NCBI RefSeq assembly: GCF_004798865.1
Contig: NW_025336347.1
Span: 16,543,273 to 16,607,272, forward strand
Reading direction: 5' to 3'
DNA length: 64,000 nt
Origin: Varanus komodoensis
Taxonomy: Eukaryota > Chordata > Lepidosauria > Squamata > Varanidae
The position numbers and the translations under genes were made by a program. This document shows positions 1-10,799 of the stretch, piece by piece. The notes beneath the pieces were generated by a model. That model worked only from the letters and a program-made list of their open reading frames with translations. It was not told the DNA's origin and ran no database searches. How positions within the stretch are numbered: position 1 is the stretch's first letter; the number at the start of each line of letters is the position of its first letter.

Positions 1-67
1 CACACACTTTCAAGAATGGAACAAAATTCTCAGTCAGAGTCTGCCTTTAAGTGTATGCTGCAGGAAA

Positions 68-120
68 AGAGATGAAGCATCTGTAGCCCCTCACACAATA
101 GAGATGAAGCATCTGTAGCC
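68..120. repeat. Two-copy 32-bp tandem duplication
   Basis: The 21-base word at 68-88 is repeated exactly at 100-120, giving a period of 32 bases with the second unit incomplete. The flanking sequence (1-325) shows no recognisable element or gene. Confidence 0.7.
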
Positions 121-337
121 GCATCACGTGCTGTATCCCAGTGCTCAGCCCTCTCTTTCTTGTGAGGGGATAAAAGCATGCAGGCTTGCTCAGTAGCTGG
201 GGACTTTTTTTGTTTAAGTTAGCACAGGAATGTGTGTACAAGCAAAGCTGAGCTCACCAAAATTCTCCAAATTTCACCCTGAGTCTTGTTCCACCTCCAA
301 TTCTGAACTTTCACATACACATTCATACAAATTCATG

Positions 338-700
338 AACTGTGGTGCTGGAGAAGACCCCTGCGAGTCCCTTGGACTGCAAGGAGATCAAACCAGGCAG
401 TCTTAGAGGAGATCAACCCTGACTGCTCTTTAGAAGGCCAGATCCTGAAGATGAAGCTCTAATACTTTGGCCACCTAACGAGAAGGAAGGACTCCCTGGA
501 GAAGAGCCTAATGCTGGGAACAATTGACGGCAAAAGAAGAAGGGGACGGCAGAGGATGAGGTGGCTGCATGGAGTCACTGAAGCAGTCGGCGTGAGCTTA
601 GCTGGACCCCAGGGGTTGGTAGAGGACAGGAGAGCCTGGAGGAATGTCACCCATGGGGTTGCAGTGAGTCGGGCATGACTTGGCAACTAACATAACATAT
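338..700 (+). mobile_element. Bov-B (RTE clade) LINE, 3' end, 5'-truncated
   Basis: The sequence follows the well-known 3' part of Bov-B, including the segment that encodes the end of the reverse-transcriptase protein (about GRQRMRWLHGVTEAVGVSL) and the terminal stretch ending in a GAGTCGGGCATGACTTGGCAACTAAC-like tail. It is truncated to about 360 bp. A 12-base direct repeat with one mismatch flanks it (326-337 and 701-712), consistent with a target-site duplication. Bov-B is typical of squamates and is known for horizontal spread among vertebrates. Confidence 0.9.
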
Positions 701-715
701 TATAAATTCATGTAT

Positions 716-3055
716 GTTTCCCAACTGTATACATCAGTTATGCACATCTTCGAACCATGCGCAATATTCTCCCACTGGTGACCACTTGCTTGGCAGGCCT
801 ATTCTTGAAATTCATGTGTGCTGTTCAAAGCAGGGGTGGGGCAGGGAGGAAATCTTACTGCAAGCTTAGAAATGTGTGGACCTTGACCACAGAGAGGTTA
901 ACAAGTATGATGCATCAAGTGGGTGGTGAGAACCAGACTACCTCTCATTTGGAGTAAGGAGACACACTGTAGAACAAGGAGGGTCAGATGGGGGGGGTTC
1001 ATTCCCCCAGTGGCTGGTTGCCAAGCCAAATGAGCAGCCCAATTAAGTAATGACTGGTGTTGTTGCCATCTGGCCCTCAAGCAGCATGAAACTCCCTGAG
1101 AGTGGAGCCAGCTTGGCTTGGAGGGGAAGGGAATTTAGTTTGGCGTCAGCTCCTGACATGGGCAAGCGCTCACTCCACCAGGCATGGGGATCACTACTGT
1201 GATAGATGCTCCCTGGAGTATTAGTTGGTATGGCAAAGCCGGCTCAGTGCAATAAAGGACTGGATTTTAGAAGGCCTTTACCTTGATCCTTGCAAAGGGG
1301 GAGGGATGTGCTCAAGGCAATGGCCTGCTGCCCTCAGGCGCACCTCCATGCTTGAAGCATGATGCAGCTGAGGAAGTGGGGAAACCTGTGACAGACTCAA
1401 TGAGTCCAGATTTCTCTAAATCCAACCCGTGGCCTCGGCCATTAGGCAACCAGGAAGCCCACGGATGCCGACAGTGGGATGGCTTTTTCCAAGTTGTGCA
1501 GATTCCTTGGACTTGATTTACTTCTGAGCAGTTCGATCCGATGTGCCCTTGGAGGACTGCACAGTCATACTAAGCAGCAAAAGTGCATTAGAACAAATGT
1601 GTCTTTGCAAAGAAGCAAAATTCTTGCACACAGATCCGATTCTGTCAATGAGGAGATGACCGGATGAAAGACGCTAGATGGGGTGCATTAACAACACGCA
1701 CGCATCCTGAGATGCCCAGTTCCCGTACGTGCCACGGGAAGGGTGGTATCGTCTTGTCCTTGCCGCTGTGGCAAAATGTCTGACGGTTCACCTGCAACCC
1801 AGAGTGCGAGGGAGGCGCACTGTAGGGGAAAGCTGAAGCAGCTCCCCCCACTCGCCCCGCCAGCTCATCGCTTCCTCCGCCTGCATTTCAGTGGTGCAGC
1901 GCAATGCCAGGCCTGCTGCTACAGCGTCTGGGTTAGTGCTCCAGTTCCAAGCGTAGCAAAGACAACGAAGGTGCCTCTCCAAAATCGCATCACAGAAGTG
2001 TTAAGGCTGGGGCTTCGTTAAGTGCAGGTTAACGATCTTCCATTCTGTCTTGGGGCCTTGCATGGTAGCTCCTCTGTAATTTGACAGCATAATTGCCCCC
2101 TCTGCACCCTTGGCAGGAGTTTGGAGGCACGTTTGCTGGCTACAGTGCGCACAAAGTCAATACGGCAAATAAATAATAGCCCATGGAGCTGTCTTGATTT
2201 ACAGTTACTTAAACAGTTCCAAGGCAGGAAAGCGTGCTCCAAATTTCTTCCTCTGATATCTTCTTCAAGGCTTTTATTGCTTCTAAATAGCTTCTTCCCA
2301 GCTTATTATGTCGCACAAGGAGGGGGTGGGGAGCTTAGCTATGCTATACATCTTGTTCTGGAAATGGTGAAAGTAATGTAATGCATCTTTGGTAAATTTC
2401 GAGTCTCAGTGCAGAAGTTTCTCCTTACAGTGGCTCCTTTGTAGCTTCAGTTCTGAAACAGGAGGGACCGAAAAGGTTTCAAGGGGAGGAGAGATGAGCT
2501 GAGCCAAGCTGGTTCCAGGAAAGGGCCAGAAATTAGTAGCAATGATCGGTGTGCAGCACCATCCATTAATTGCAGGGATAAGCAAATCTGTTGGGTTTAC
2601 ATTTTCCTGTGTGCATTTTTTTTAAAAAAAACCAACTTCATTCTCTCCAGAATAAGAAGATGCTTTGAATTTTGGAAAATCTGTACAAAAAATAAACTGC
2701 AGCAGAGCGATCACCCATGGGCACCAGCCTATTCCAATAGTCAGAGCTATTCCTTACAGGGGGAAAGTCCTGTTGCACCTTTCATGTAACTGTTGAAAAT
2801 AAGGAAACACAGAAGTGGCGACCCCAGTTCAGAACCAACATGATTGGATAGGCTCAGACTTCGATGTTTAAATGCCAAGCATGTGAAGCCCTGGCCTTGC
2901 TTTGGGTTTCTCTCTTATGTTATGTTTAAAAAAAAAACCCTCAAATACTTTTTGTCCTGCACATGGAGAACTTTGAGAATATTGAGAAATTGTTAGCAAA
3001 ACTGAACTGAAAGGAAATTCTCCTCCACCATATCTCGTTAGATGGTCTGTGCTAC
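716..3055. other. Intron without recognised features
   Basis: No gene, splice-flanked exon or repeat family was recognised. Short open frames on both strands overlap one another and look like chance frames. Minor homopolymer runs occur near 2620 and 2930. Confidence 0.5.
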
Positions 3056-3059
3056 AGGC

Positions 3060-3190
3060 CCCAGAAAACTTCTGTCAGCAATTCCAGTGTCCATTATCCT
3101 CAGCCAGCATGGACAGGAATGGCCATGCTGCTTGGAGATGAAGGGAGTTGTAGTCCAACACATCTGTAGGGTACCACTGGGGCACAGTGG
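3060..3190. mobile_element. Palindromic MITE-like repeat, degraded
   Basis: The right half (about 3145-3185) carries the diagnostic block GGGAGTTGTAGTCCAACAC followed by ATCTGTAGGGTACCAC, the mirror of the TTGGACTACAACTCCC arm seen in this family. The left arm is eroded. Related copies in this window lie at 4922, 14702, 25263 and 63163. The family is a short near-palindrome with no coding capacity; its superfamily is not resolved here. Confidence 0.55.
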
Positions 3191-4600
3191 CACAGAAAAT
3201 CCTGGATTAGCTGGATCAATGGCTTGAAACAATATACGGTGGCTTTCAATTTCCAGAATCTTTTTTTAAAGGTGAGCAACACACGCACGCACGCACACAC
3301 CAAAGTTATTAAATCATATGAAGATATCCAGGAAGCCAATGTCGGCGCTGATCAGATGGATCACATGCTCTGTCCGTGCTCATATATAGAATTCCTTATC
3401 ATTTAAAAACCTCTTTGTGTTGCTAGGTTTCTTTCAGTCAAATGTGTCTGCCCATAAGCTGGGATGTGCTTAGTGGTGATACTTAGTGGACATTTTGAAC
3501 ATTTCAGGGGATTATTAAAAGATAAAATGCAAGACTGTTTTCTCCTGCATGAGCTGAAGTCCCCAACAGTGCTAATCAGCTGAAATGTGATTTATTGTTC
3601 TCATTTTTAGAGAGCATGTCGTGCCCCTTCAGATCTCCTGCACATGCTTTAGATTCCTTAACATCCTCCTGCTACACAGTCATCAGCCATGTGTAAAACT
3701 GGTGCAATTATTTTTAAGTTGTGTTGATTTAGAATTATTCCAGATGGCTTTGAAAAAGCCTCATCTATTTAAATAAATAATAATAAAAAATGAGATTACT
3801 CTGCACATGACAGGTGGCATGTCCAGGGGGTTAAATCACTTGATTTAACACACTTTACAGTGCTAACCAACTGTTAAATTATGCTGATTCCCCCCCACCA
3901 ACTACCACCAAAACAATAATTATGCTTGCGTACCTCATATTGTTGATCGCTTCACTGAACATTTCAAAGGAACACTTATCATTCCTCAGATGTCATAGTT
4001 TAAGGCAACAATCCTAGAGATAGATAAATCTGGCCATTTTGATTCCTCTCAACTTCTCATTGTTCCAGTACAGATGACCCCACTTTTGCGTGAGTTGGAG
4101 ACCTTGTACACATCAAAATGTGTACAAGCTTCCTGCACATTTCTCTTAATATAACCTTTTTTCCAGAAAAATCCTACTGTGTTGCATTTCTGTGTATTGT
4201 TTTTGCTAATACGCTTTTGTGTGCCTTTTGGTATGCATCTTTATTGCATAACTTCTGTTTTCTGAAGGAAGCCGTCCTCTCTCTAATAGCCTCCTTGACA
4301 CTGTGTGTTACCTTTAGCAGTAACCTCTTGGATTTGGTGTTACCTTTCCTAGCCTTTGCTATGCATTCAGCAAAGTTTTTATTATTATAGTATCCCTTAT
4401 GATGGTTCCAAGTATGTCAAAAGTATTTAACCCTCTTGACCTCCCCTTTCAACTTTTCCCCTATAGTTCCTTCATTTTAGATGCATTTCCTCCAAGGTTC
4501 CTTTAGGCTGTCCAGGATCTGTATCCAATCCAAATTGAACCTGGACTGGCAGCAATTCTATTTAGCCCTGCCAAAATTCCCCTAGAGCTACTGTGCCACT
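3191..4600. other. Intron without recognised features
   Basis: Mostly AT-rich intronic sequence with a short CA/CG-type repeat (about 3283-3303). No coding segment with splice sites or recognised element was found. Confidence 0.5.
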
Positions 4601-4604
4601 TCCA

Positions 4605-4741
<137 letters not shown>

Positions 4742-4921
4742 CCCTCATGCTTCTGGGAAGTTTTAGATAGGTCAAACACAGACATCCTACCAAACCTGGC
4801 AGTGCCTCCAAATTCTGTGTCTTCTCCCTTTGTGGTGCGCATTCATGGACATGTGGGATGTGGCAGCATTTCCCCGTAGCAGCATCAGGCCTCACACATT
4901 CCCACTTCTGCGTCTTGCAGC

Positions 4922-5062
4922 ACTGCCTTCCCCAGCCGGGTATCATCGGGATGTGTTGAACTCCGTGCCCCATAATCCCCAGCTGGTTTGGCCATGGCTG
5001 TGAATTACGGTGGCTGCAGTACCACACACCTGGAGGGCACCAGGTGGGAAGACTGGGGGAAC
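4922..5062. mobile_element. Palindromic MITE-like repeat
   Basis: The two arms mirror each other: the left begins CTTCCCCAGCC and continues through a GTTGAACTCC block, and the right ends in GGAGGGCACCAGGTGGGAAG. About 140 bp long and non-coding. It is the same family as the copies at 14702-14840 and 63163-63265. Confidence 0.65.
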
Positions 5063-6640
5063 TGAACAGGAGGTTTCCTGTTTCAGTGAAGTTCTGTGTT
5101 TGGCATCCTGCCTGGTCGGCCTCGAATGGCCAGGCCTTTGCGACAGGGCCTGTTTCGTGCTTCTGAGGGCAGGAAGTTACTCTTCATTAAATTTTCAGCC
5201 CCTGATGTGTGTGCGTATGTGTGTTTGTGCGGGTGCACATTGGAGATCTGTGGTTCACTGGCAGAGCACACTCCTTGCATGCAGAGAAGGTCCTCACTGA
5301 AAAATAGCCCGATAGCAGGTGATGGGGAAGTCTGCTCTCACCTGTGGCTTTGGAGTGCTGCCACCAGTCAGAACAGAGAGCACTAAACTAGACGAACAAA
5401 TAGTCCGAAGAGGCACGGGGCAACTTCCTTTGTCCCTTGTTCTTTGTGTCCTGTGAACTCCCTCAGGGTGGCAGGTGCGCAAACTCGCTGGAGCCAGGCA
5501 GCTGGCAGTGCTCTCTTGGGCATCCCCCTTAGGCTGCCCGGTTCATGGTCCTTGGCTGTGAACTGAATCCTTCAGTTCATGGTCCTTGGCTGTGGCCGAG
5601 CAACTCCTGACTCAGGTAAAAGGGAACAGGCGAGCCAAGATGAGCTTTATGTCCCGCAGGACCCATTGCAGACCCTCAATTTAGTTCATCTTCCAAACTG
5701 GGGCGAAGTATGAGTGGCTACAGCAGCCTCCGTAGGACCAGTGTGAAACCGCCTGATTTTTAAATTTCGTTTTAGAAAGCGTGACTCATGCACTGCGTTC
5801 CATTGATGGCATCCCCACTTGATTTACGCATATGGTCAACATCCTATAAAGCCAGCAGTTTTTGATGGACCACTCACTCCACCGTTCTGGGGACAACCTC
5901 TGCTGCGTGATTCCAGAGTGCTTTGCAGTGGCATTTATTTTCCATCCTCTTAATAACACAAGGAAGCAGCCTTCACTCTGCGCCTGAGCTGGCCGTGTGG
6001 GACTGGGCTTGTGATGTCTATACTTATACCTGCTTTTCCTCTAGGAAAAGCTCTGCAGCAGGTGAGCTGCTGTGCGATCCCAAATGCATCTGACTTGGGG
6101 GAAGCCTTGCTTGAATCTCCATTACTGACTTATATTGGGTATTGATCAGTTTTGAAAGCCCCCGAAGGAAACCGGGAAACATGGTGTTCAGCTGGTACTC
6201 AGACTTATTTGGCAGACAGCATGTCAGGGCCTTCCAGCCTGCTTACAGAGCTACAAGTACCGGTGGGAAAGGAACATTGCAGCCAGCCAAGTGCCAGCGA
6301 TGGGATTCGGAGTCCAGATGCTGGCTATGGCGGAGATGCTGTTGACAGAGACTGGAGGAAGGGCCTTTCCTGAGGCCATGCCTAAAGCATGAAATTCTTT
6401 GTCTTGAGAGGCTTGGTTGGCATCGCACTCGAAGGTTTTGCTATGTGGCAAAACAAAAACAAAAACGGCCCCTCCTTGTTTAGGTGGGGGGGTGGGGGAT
6501 CTTTATTGGATTGGTGAATTAAATCCATTGCCTTTGTTTGCTTAGCTTATTTTTTTCCATACTTTTGTAAATTTGTTACTATTTTGGATTATCATCAGCC
6601 AGTGATTATCACTCAAGGTTCAGAAGGGCTTTATGATTTT
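5063..6640. other. Intron with a 34-bp tandem duplication
   Basis: A 20-base word (GTTCATGGTCCTTGGCTGTG) occurs at 5541-5560 and again at 5575-5594, giving a 34-base period. Otherwise no gene or known repeat was recognised. Confidence 0.5.
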
Positions 6641-6644
6641 TTGC

Positions 6645-6850
6645 ATTAATTTATTTATATTTATTTATTAGATGTATGTCCCATCTTTTTTCTTTTAAAG
6701 AACTCAGAGTAGCTTACATCATTCTCCTCTCCTGTTCTCCATCTTATCCCCACAACAACATCCCTGTGAGGTAGGTTGAGCTGAGTGTCTGTGACTGGCC
6801 CAAAGTCAGTCAGTTGGTGCCATGGCTGAGTGGGGGCTAGAACCCCAAAA
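6645..6850 (-). mobile_element. MIR-like tRNA-derived SINE with L2-type tail
   Basis: Read on the minus strand it has the family order: a tRNA-related head with a remnant of the GGTTC-type box (near 6840), a core with GTGACTTTGGGCCAGTCAC-like and CTACCTCACAGGG-like blocks, a link resembling TGTAAGCTACTCTGAG, and an A/T-rich TAAATAAA tail (about 6650-6670). It is clearly diverged. Confidence 0.75.
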
Positions 6851-9000
6851 GAGACTAAAGTGGCTTGTATTGATCCTTCTTTTTACCTTTTCCTGGGGCC
6901 TATTGTTTGGGGTATAAAAGTTCCCCATAAAAATATTCTAATGGAGATTTGGGGGATCTTTTTGACCCTGGGCATGTTTTACTATTTAGAAAAAAAATTA
7001 AAGGCAAGAGGTTCAAATCAGGGACTTGTTAGACTAGGTGCCTTATGACAAAGTACTAGAAAGGTTACTTACCTGTGCATTATGGCACAAAATGTGAGCT
7101 GAGGGGATTCCAGGTACCCCAGGATGTGGGGATGTTAACCTAACCCATATTTGGTCCTGAGTCAGACTAGCCCTCTAGCCCACCTTTTCCAGAGGGCCTT
7201 CTTCCATCAGGTATCTGTTTCACCAGAGATGCAAAACACTGAGACTGGGGTGGTCGTCATGCAGAATGGGGGGCTGTCCCTGAGCTTGGGGCCCTCCCCA
7301 GCAAAAGTTTTCTGAGGTCTTTAGAAGGTATGCTTCCCCAAACCCTGGACTTCTGTCCCTTGGCCACAAACAGCCTTGGAACGTATCCGATTTTGACCAC
7401 TCTAGTTTGCGATTGGGCCATATAGACATGGTTTGTTGCTATTGAGCTACTGGGAAAGCGGAAGAGAAAATATTCTCAGGTACTTGGAAAAACCTGGTTG
7501 CTAAGTCCAAGCCCAAAGTGCAAGAAACTACCTGTAAGAACGGAGGATAGATCAGGAGCCCTGAAGCAGCCCATCAAACACTTAAGCACCTGGGTGGCAG
7601 ACTGACTTTTTCAGGATGGTGAGAAGCATTGCGCTTTTATGTAAATCAGAGCAGTAATTTCTAAACCGCCCCCATTACCTATAAAAAGCATCATGCAAAT
7701 TTCAGGCGAATCTGCAGCACTCCTTGTCCATTTGGGCTCTCTGTGTGTTGCGTCCTCTCTTTTTTAGGTGATCCGTTAAGTGACCGCCTAATGTCTCCAC
7801 CGCCTTGTATTTTCACACCGAGTCACCAGATAAGGTCTTGCCTGCGACTGAACAGAAGACGTGTTATAAAAAGAGTTGGCACAGAACTAGAGAAGACAGC
7901 CCATGACAATCCCTTGAGCTATCCAGTCTCCTGTTTGATTGATTTTAATTGCTCTTAAAATGTAGGGAGCTATAAAATTTAATGTCTGTTTAGACAAGGT
8001 CAGCTGTAAGGGAGGAAAAGGGGAGGAAACGTACCCGGCTTTCTCTTCCCTGACATTGTCTTAAATGACATGCCTAATCATGGGTGTGAAGAAGGATGGC
8101 TGGACCTGCACTGAAAGCTCCGTCAAGGTTTTAAGTGACACGGGCGTTCTCCAATGGCGAGGCGAGGAGGCCTTTGACGGCTGACCTTGTCACAGCCCAG
8201 GCTGGGATGGCCACGCCAGGATCCACACCGTGCTGGATGCTTTGCAGCAGAGTCCCTGTTTTGGACTGCTGCAGTGCAGAAAGCCAAGCAAGGGAGCAGG
8301 CCAGGCAGCGGCCGGTTATGCTGAGACTGGCCAATCCAGAGGCTTCCCAACAGCTGCCAGTGATGGGGCAGGGGAGTCACGCCCTGCCTTGTTCCCAGGG
8401 CTGGCCCAGGACGATGTCTCCTGATTCCACGTACAGAAGCAGGGCTGGCCCAGGGCCTGCTGGGCAAGGGCAAGGAAGCACATCTGCCCCAGGCGAGCAC
8501 AGAAGCATTGCCACTGGCAGCAAGTCAGTGTGCCCAGGGCATGCTAGTTCAGGGGGTCCCGGGCAGCTCATGTGGTGTGTACCCTCTGTACTCCAACAGG
8601 AGGGCACAGACAGGACCCTGCCTCCACTCACCCTGGACGTGCCCCTCTCTGCCGGAGAGGAGGGCTGACTTTGCACAGAAGCTGGCCGGACTCACAGCTG
8701 AATCTGATGCTCAGCACTGGTGGCTTCCAGCACACCTGAGAGTGATAGGCCAGCTTAGGGGGTGCAGCCCGCATCCCACTCTGTCTCCAGCACCATTCCC
8801 CTCCTGCCAGTACCTGTTACTATGACAGAAGCCTCTCCCCGCACAATGCAGAGCTGCTCCCATCTCTTTGCCGTTGCCTTCCAAGCGGGCTCTGATGCAA
8901 GCCCAAATCACGCAGGTGTAGACGTGGATAAGCATGTTCCTGGTTCAAACGCAGACTGACTCAGAATCTTGCCCGGGCCCAGTTTTTCCATGGGCGGGGT
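6851..9000. other. Intron without recognised features
   Basis: Several overlapping frames of 60-177 aa at 8123-8935 occur on both strands because the DNA is GC-rich and stop-poor. None has splice signals or a recognisable domain. The segment 7790-7990 looks unique and may be conserved, but I have no direct support. Confidence 0.45.
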
Positions 9001-9009
9001 GACTGGATT

Positions 9010-9240
9010 GCCTTTGAATATATATGGAGTGTGTTTCAGCGTGGAATAACTACAATTATTGTCTACAGCCATTTAGGATTAGGAGTAATTACTTCCAAGA
9101 CGGGTTTGTTTTCCACGCAAGCTTGAGAACTCAACTCCACTCACGGACAATTAAAAAGCCCATCACAGCCTCAGTGGCACACTTTACAAAATACAATGAA
9201 TACCCAGTTGTCCCAGCACTAATAACAGGATAATATTAAA
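9010..9240. promoter_or_regulatory. Candidate conserved non-coding element
   Basis: A repeat-free stretch with balanced composition and clustered homeodomain/SOX-like words (CTACAATTATTGTC near 9048, AGTAATTACTT near 9083, GACAATTAAAAAG near 9147). This texture is typical of developmental enhancers, but conservation cannot be tested from one sequence. Confidence 0.2.
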
Positions 9241-9404
9241 ATTCAGTTCTTAGCCATCTGCTTTGTATATGTGAAAACTGCACAGTGAGGGCTTCTCCAA
9301 TAAAGATGTGATTGCGAGCTGATCAGTGATGAAAGATTCTTGAAGACTCCTTAAGAAGAAGTCTCCATTGTAGCCAGGGGGGTGTAGTACTCGGGGAATT
9401 TAAA

Positions 9405-9700
9405 ATAAGAATGTAAGAAGAGGTCTGCTGGGGCAGAGCAAGTGTCCATCTTACCCGCCATTCTGTTCATAGGCTGCCCACGCAGCCACTCCAGTGGAAG
9501 AGCCACAAGCAGGCATGGGTGCCACAGCTGCTCCCGCCCACATGCACAGATGGACTGTCCCTGCTACCCGAGGGAAATACAGTCATCAGGGACTATAGCC
9601 ACACAGCCCTTTTCTCCATGCATTTGCCCAGTCCACTTTTAAAGCCATGTAAAGTGGTGGCCATCACTACATCTCATGGAAAATCAAAATGTGACTTCAA
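9405..9700 (-). mobile_element. CR1 LINE 3' end
   Basis: The plus strand shows the reverse of the usual CR1 3' region: an AAGAATGTAAGAAGAGGTCTGCTGG-like terminus (about 9409) followed, further right, by the CAGTCCACTTTTAAAGCCATG and GTGGTGGCCATCACTACATC blocks. Truncated and diverged. Confidence 0.7.
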
Positions 9701-9804
9701 ACGCAAGACTGTTTTCACATGGATGAGCTTGCCCTGGTTTCTAAAATCTTTCGGAGAGACTTCTTTTCAGTTCAGTCACCTTCAAAGGCACATTGGGTGG
9801 TAAC

Positions 9805-10045
9805 TTGAGAAAAGGGCTTTTGGGTGGCTGCTCCCATGTTGTAGAACTGTCTTTCTGCCAGCTGGCAAAGATAACGGTATTCAAGCAGGCCTTTGATGTG
9901 TAGACCATTCTGTTGGGCCATGTGCTGCTTTTTAAAGGTATTTTCAACAGTTTAATTTATTTGTGTTAGTTCCTTGTATGCCGCTATTTTCTGGATCAAA
10001 GGCCAGGATAGAAATCAAATCCTGCCAAATCAGTCAATCAGTACA
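9805..10045 (+). mobile_element. L2-clade LINE 3' end, degraded
   Basis: Contains a decayed form of the C-terminal L2 motif (WN-LP...F--Q), then an AT-rich 3' UTR and a terminal block resembling TGTATGCCGCT...GCCAGGATAGAAATCAAAT. It directly precedes a second L2 tail. Confidence 0.55.
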
Positions 10046-10054
10046 AATAACGGT

Positions 10055-10797
10055 TTGGGTTGAGGTTCTCTGAAGGAGTACCTCCTTCCGTGCATCCCTG
10101 CCCAAACCCTGAAATCATACTCAGAGGCCCTCTTTTGGGTGCTTCCTCAAAGGAAGAAAAGAGGGTGGCTTTCGGGGAAGGGCCTTCTCAGTTGCAGCTC
10201 CTGATCTATGGAATCAGCTCCCCAAAGAGGTGTACCTGGTGCCCACTCTTTGTTCTTCCAGGGCCAGGTAAAAACATGTTATTTTCCCAATAATAACAAT
10301 TCTATTATTCCCAGTTATTTTATTCCCAATATTTTAATTCCCAATTCCCAATTATTCCCAATATTTAATAGTTAGAATTTCAATTCTATTTTTTGGTTTA
10401 GCTGCGGTGGTAGTGGGTGGGTCATTGCTTTATTTCATTATTGTATTTTATACAATACAATAATGTATTATATGATTTTACATATAGTGAACTATAGTTT
10501 AGTAATAGTATTACATATAGTAACAGTAATACTATATGTATAGTATTAGTATACTATTACATATGCGATTATGTACAGTAATAGTAAAGGTTATTAGTAC
10601 TATAGTAAAATAATAGTAATACATAAAATAGTAGTGATAGTATAAACTACTATTTCACATATAGTATTTTATACAATAATGTATTGCTATGATTTTATAA
10701 TGACTGGTTTATTTTAACCATTGTATCTTTTGATTTTGTGAACCACCCAGGGAGCCTGGGTGGCGCAGAAATTGAATGAATGAATGAATGAATGTTG
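10055..10797 (+). mobile_element. L2-clade LINE 3' end with AT-rich expansion
   Basis: One frame of 10140-10290 reads approximately RAFSVAAPDLWNQLPKEVYLVPTL, with small frame slips, matching the C-terminal motif of the intact L2 at 39455-39585. The 3' end (10735-10797) has the GTGAACCACCCAGGGAGCCTGGGTGG hairpin typical of these tails and a (TGAA)n terminus. The UTR between them is expanded by AT-rich sequence (10436-10700). Confidence 0.75.
10436..10700. repeat. AT-rich TATAGTA/TACATAT-type repeat block
   Basis: About 260 bases of almost pure A/T with recurring ACATATAGTA, TATAGTAATA and their complements, able to fold into many small hairpins. It lies inside an L2 3' UTR and probably arose by local expansion there. 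Confidence 0.85.
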
Positions 10798-10799
10798 CC

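Noticed and set aside
8123-8825. Open frames of 105-177 aa on both strands
   Set aside because: They overlap in several frames in GC-rich DNA, show no domain and have no splice signals; stop-poor composition explains them.
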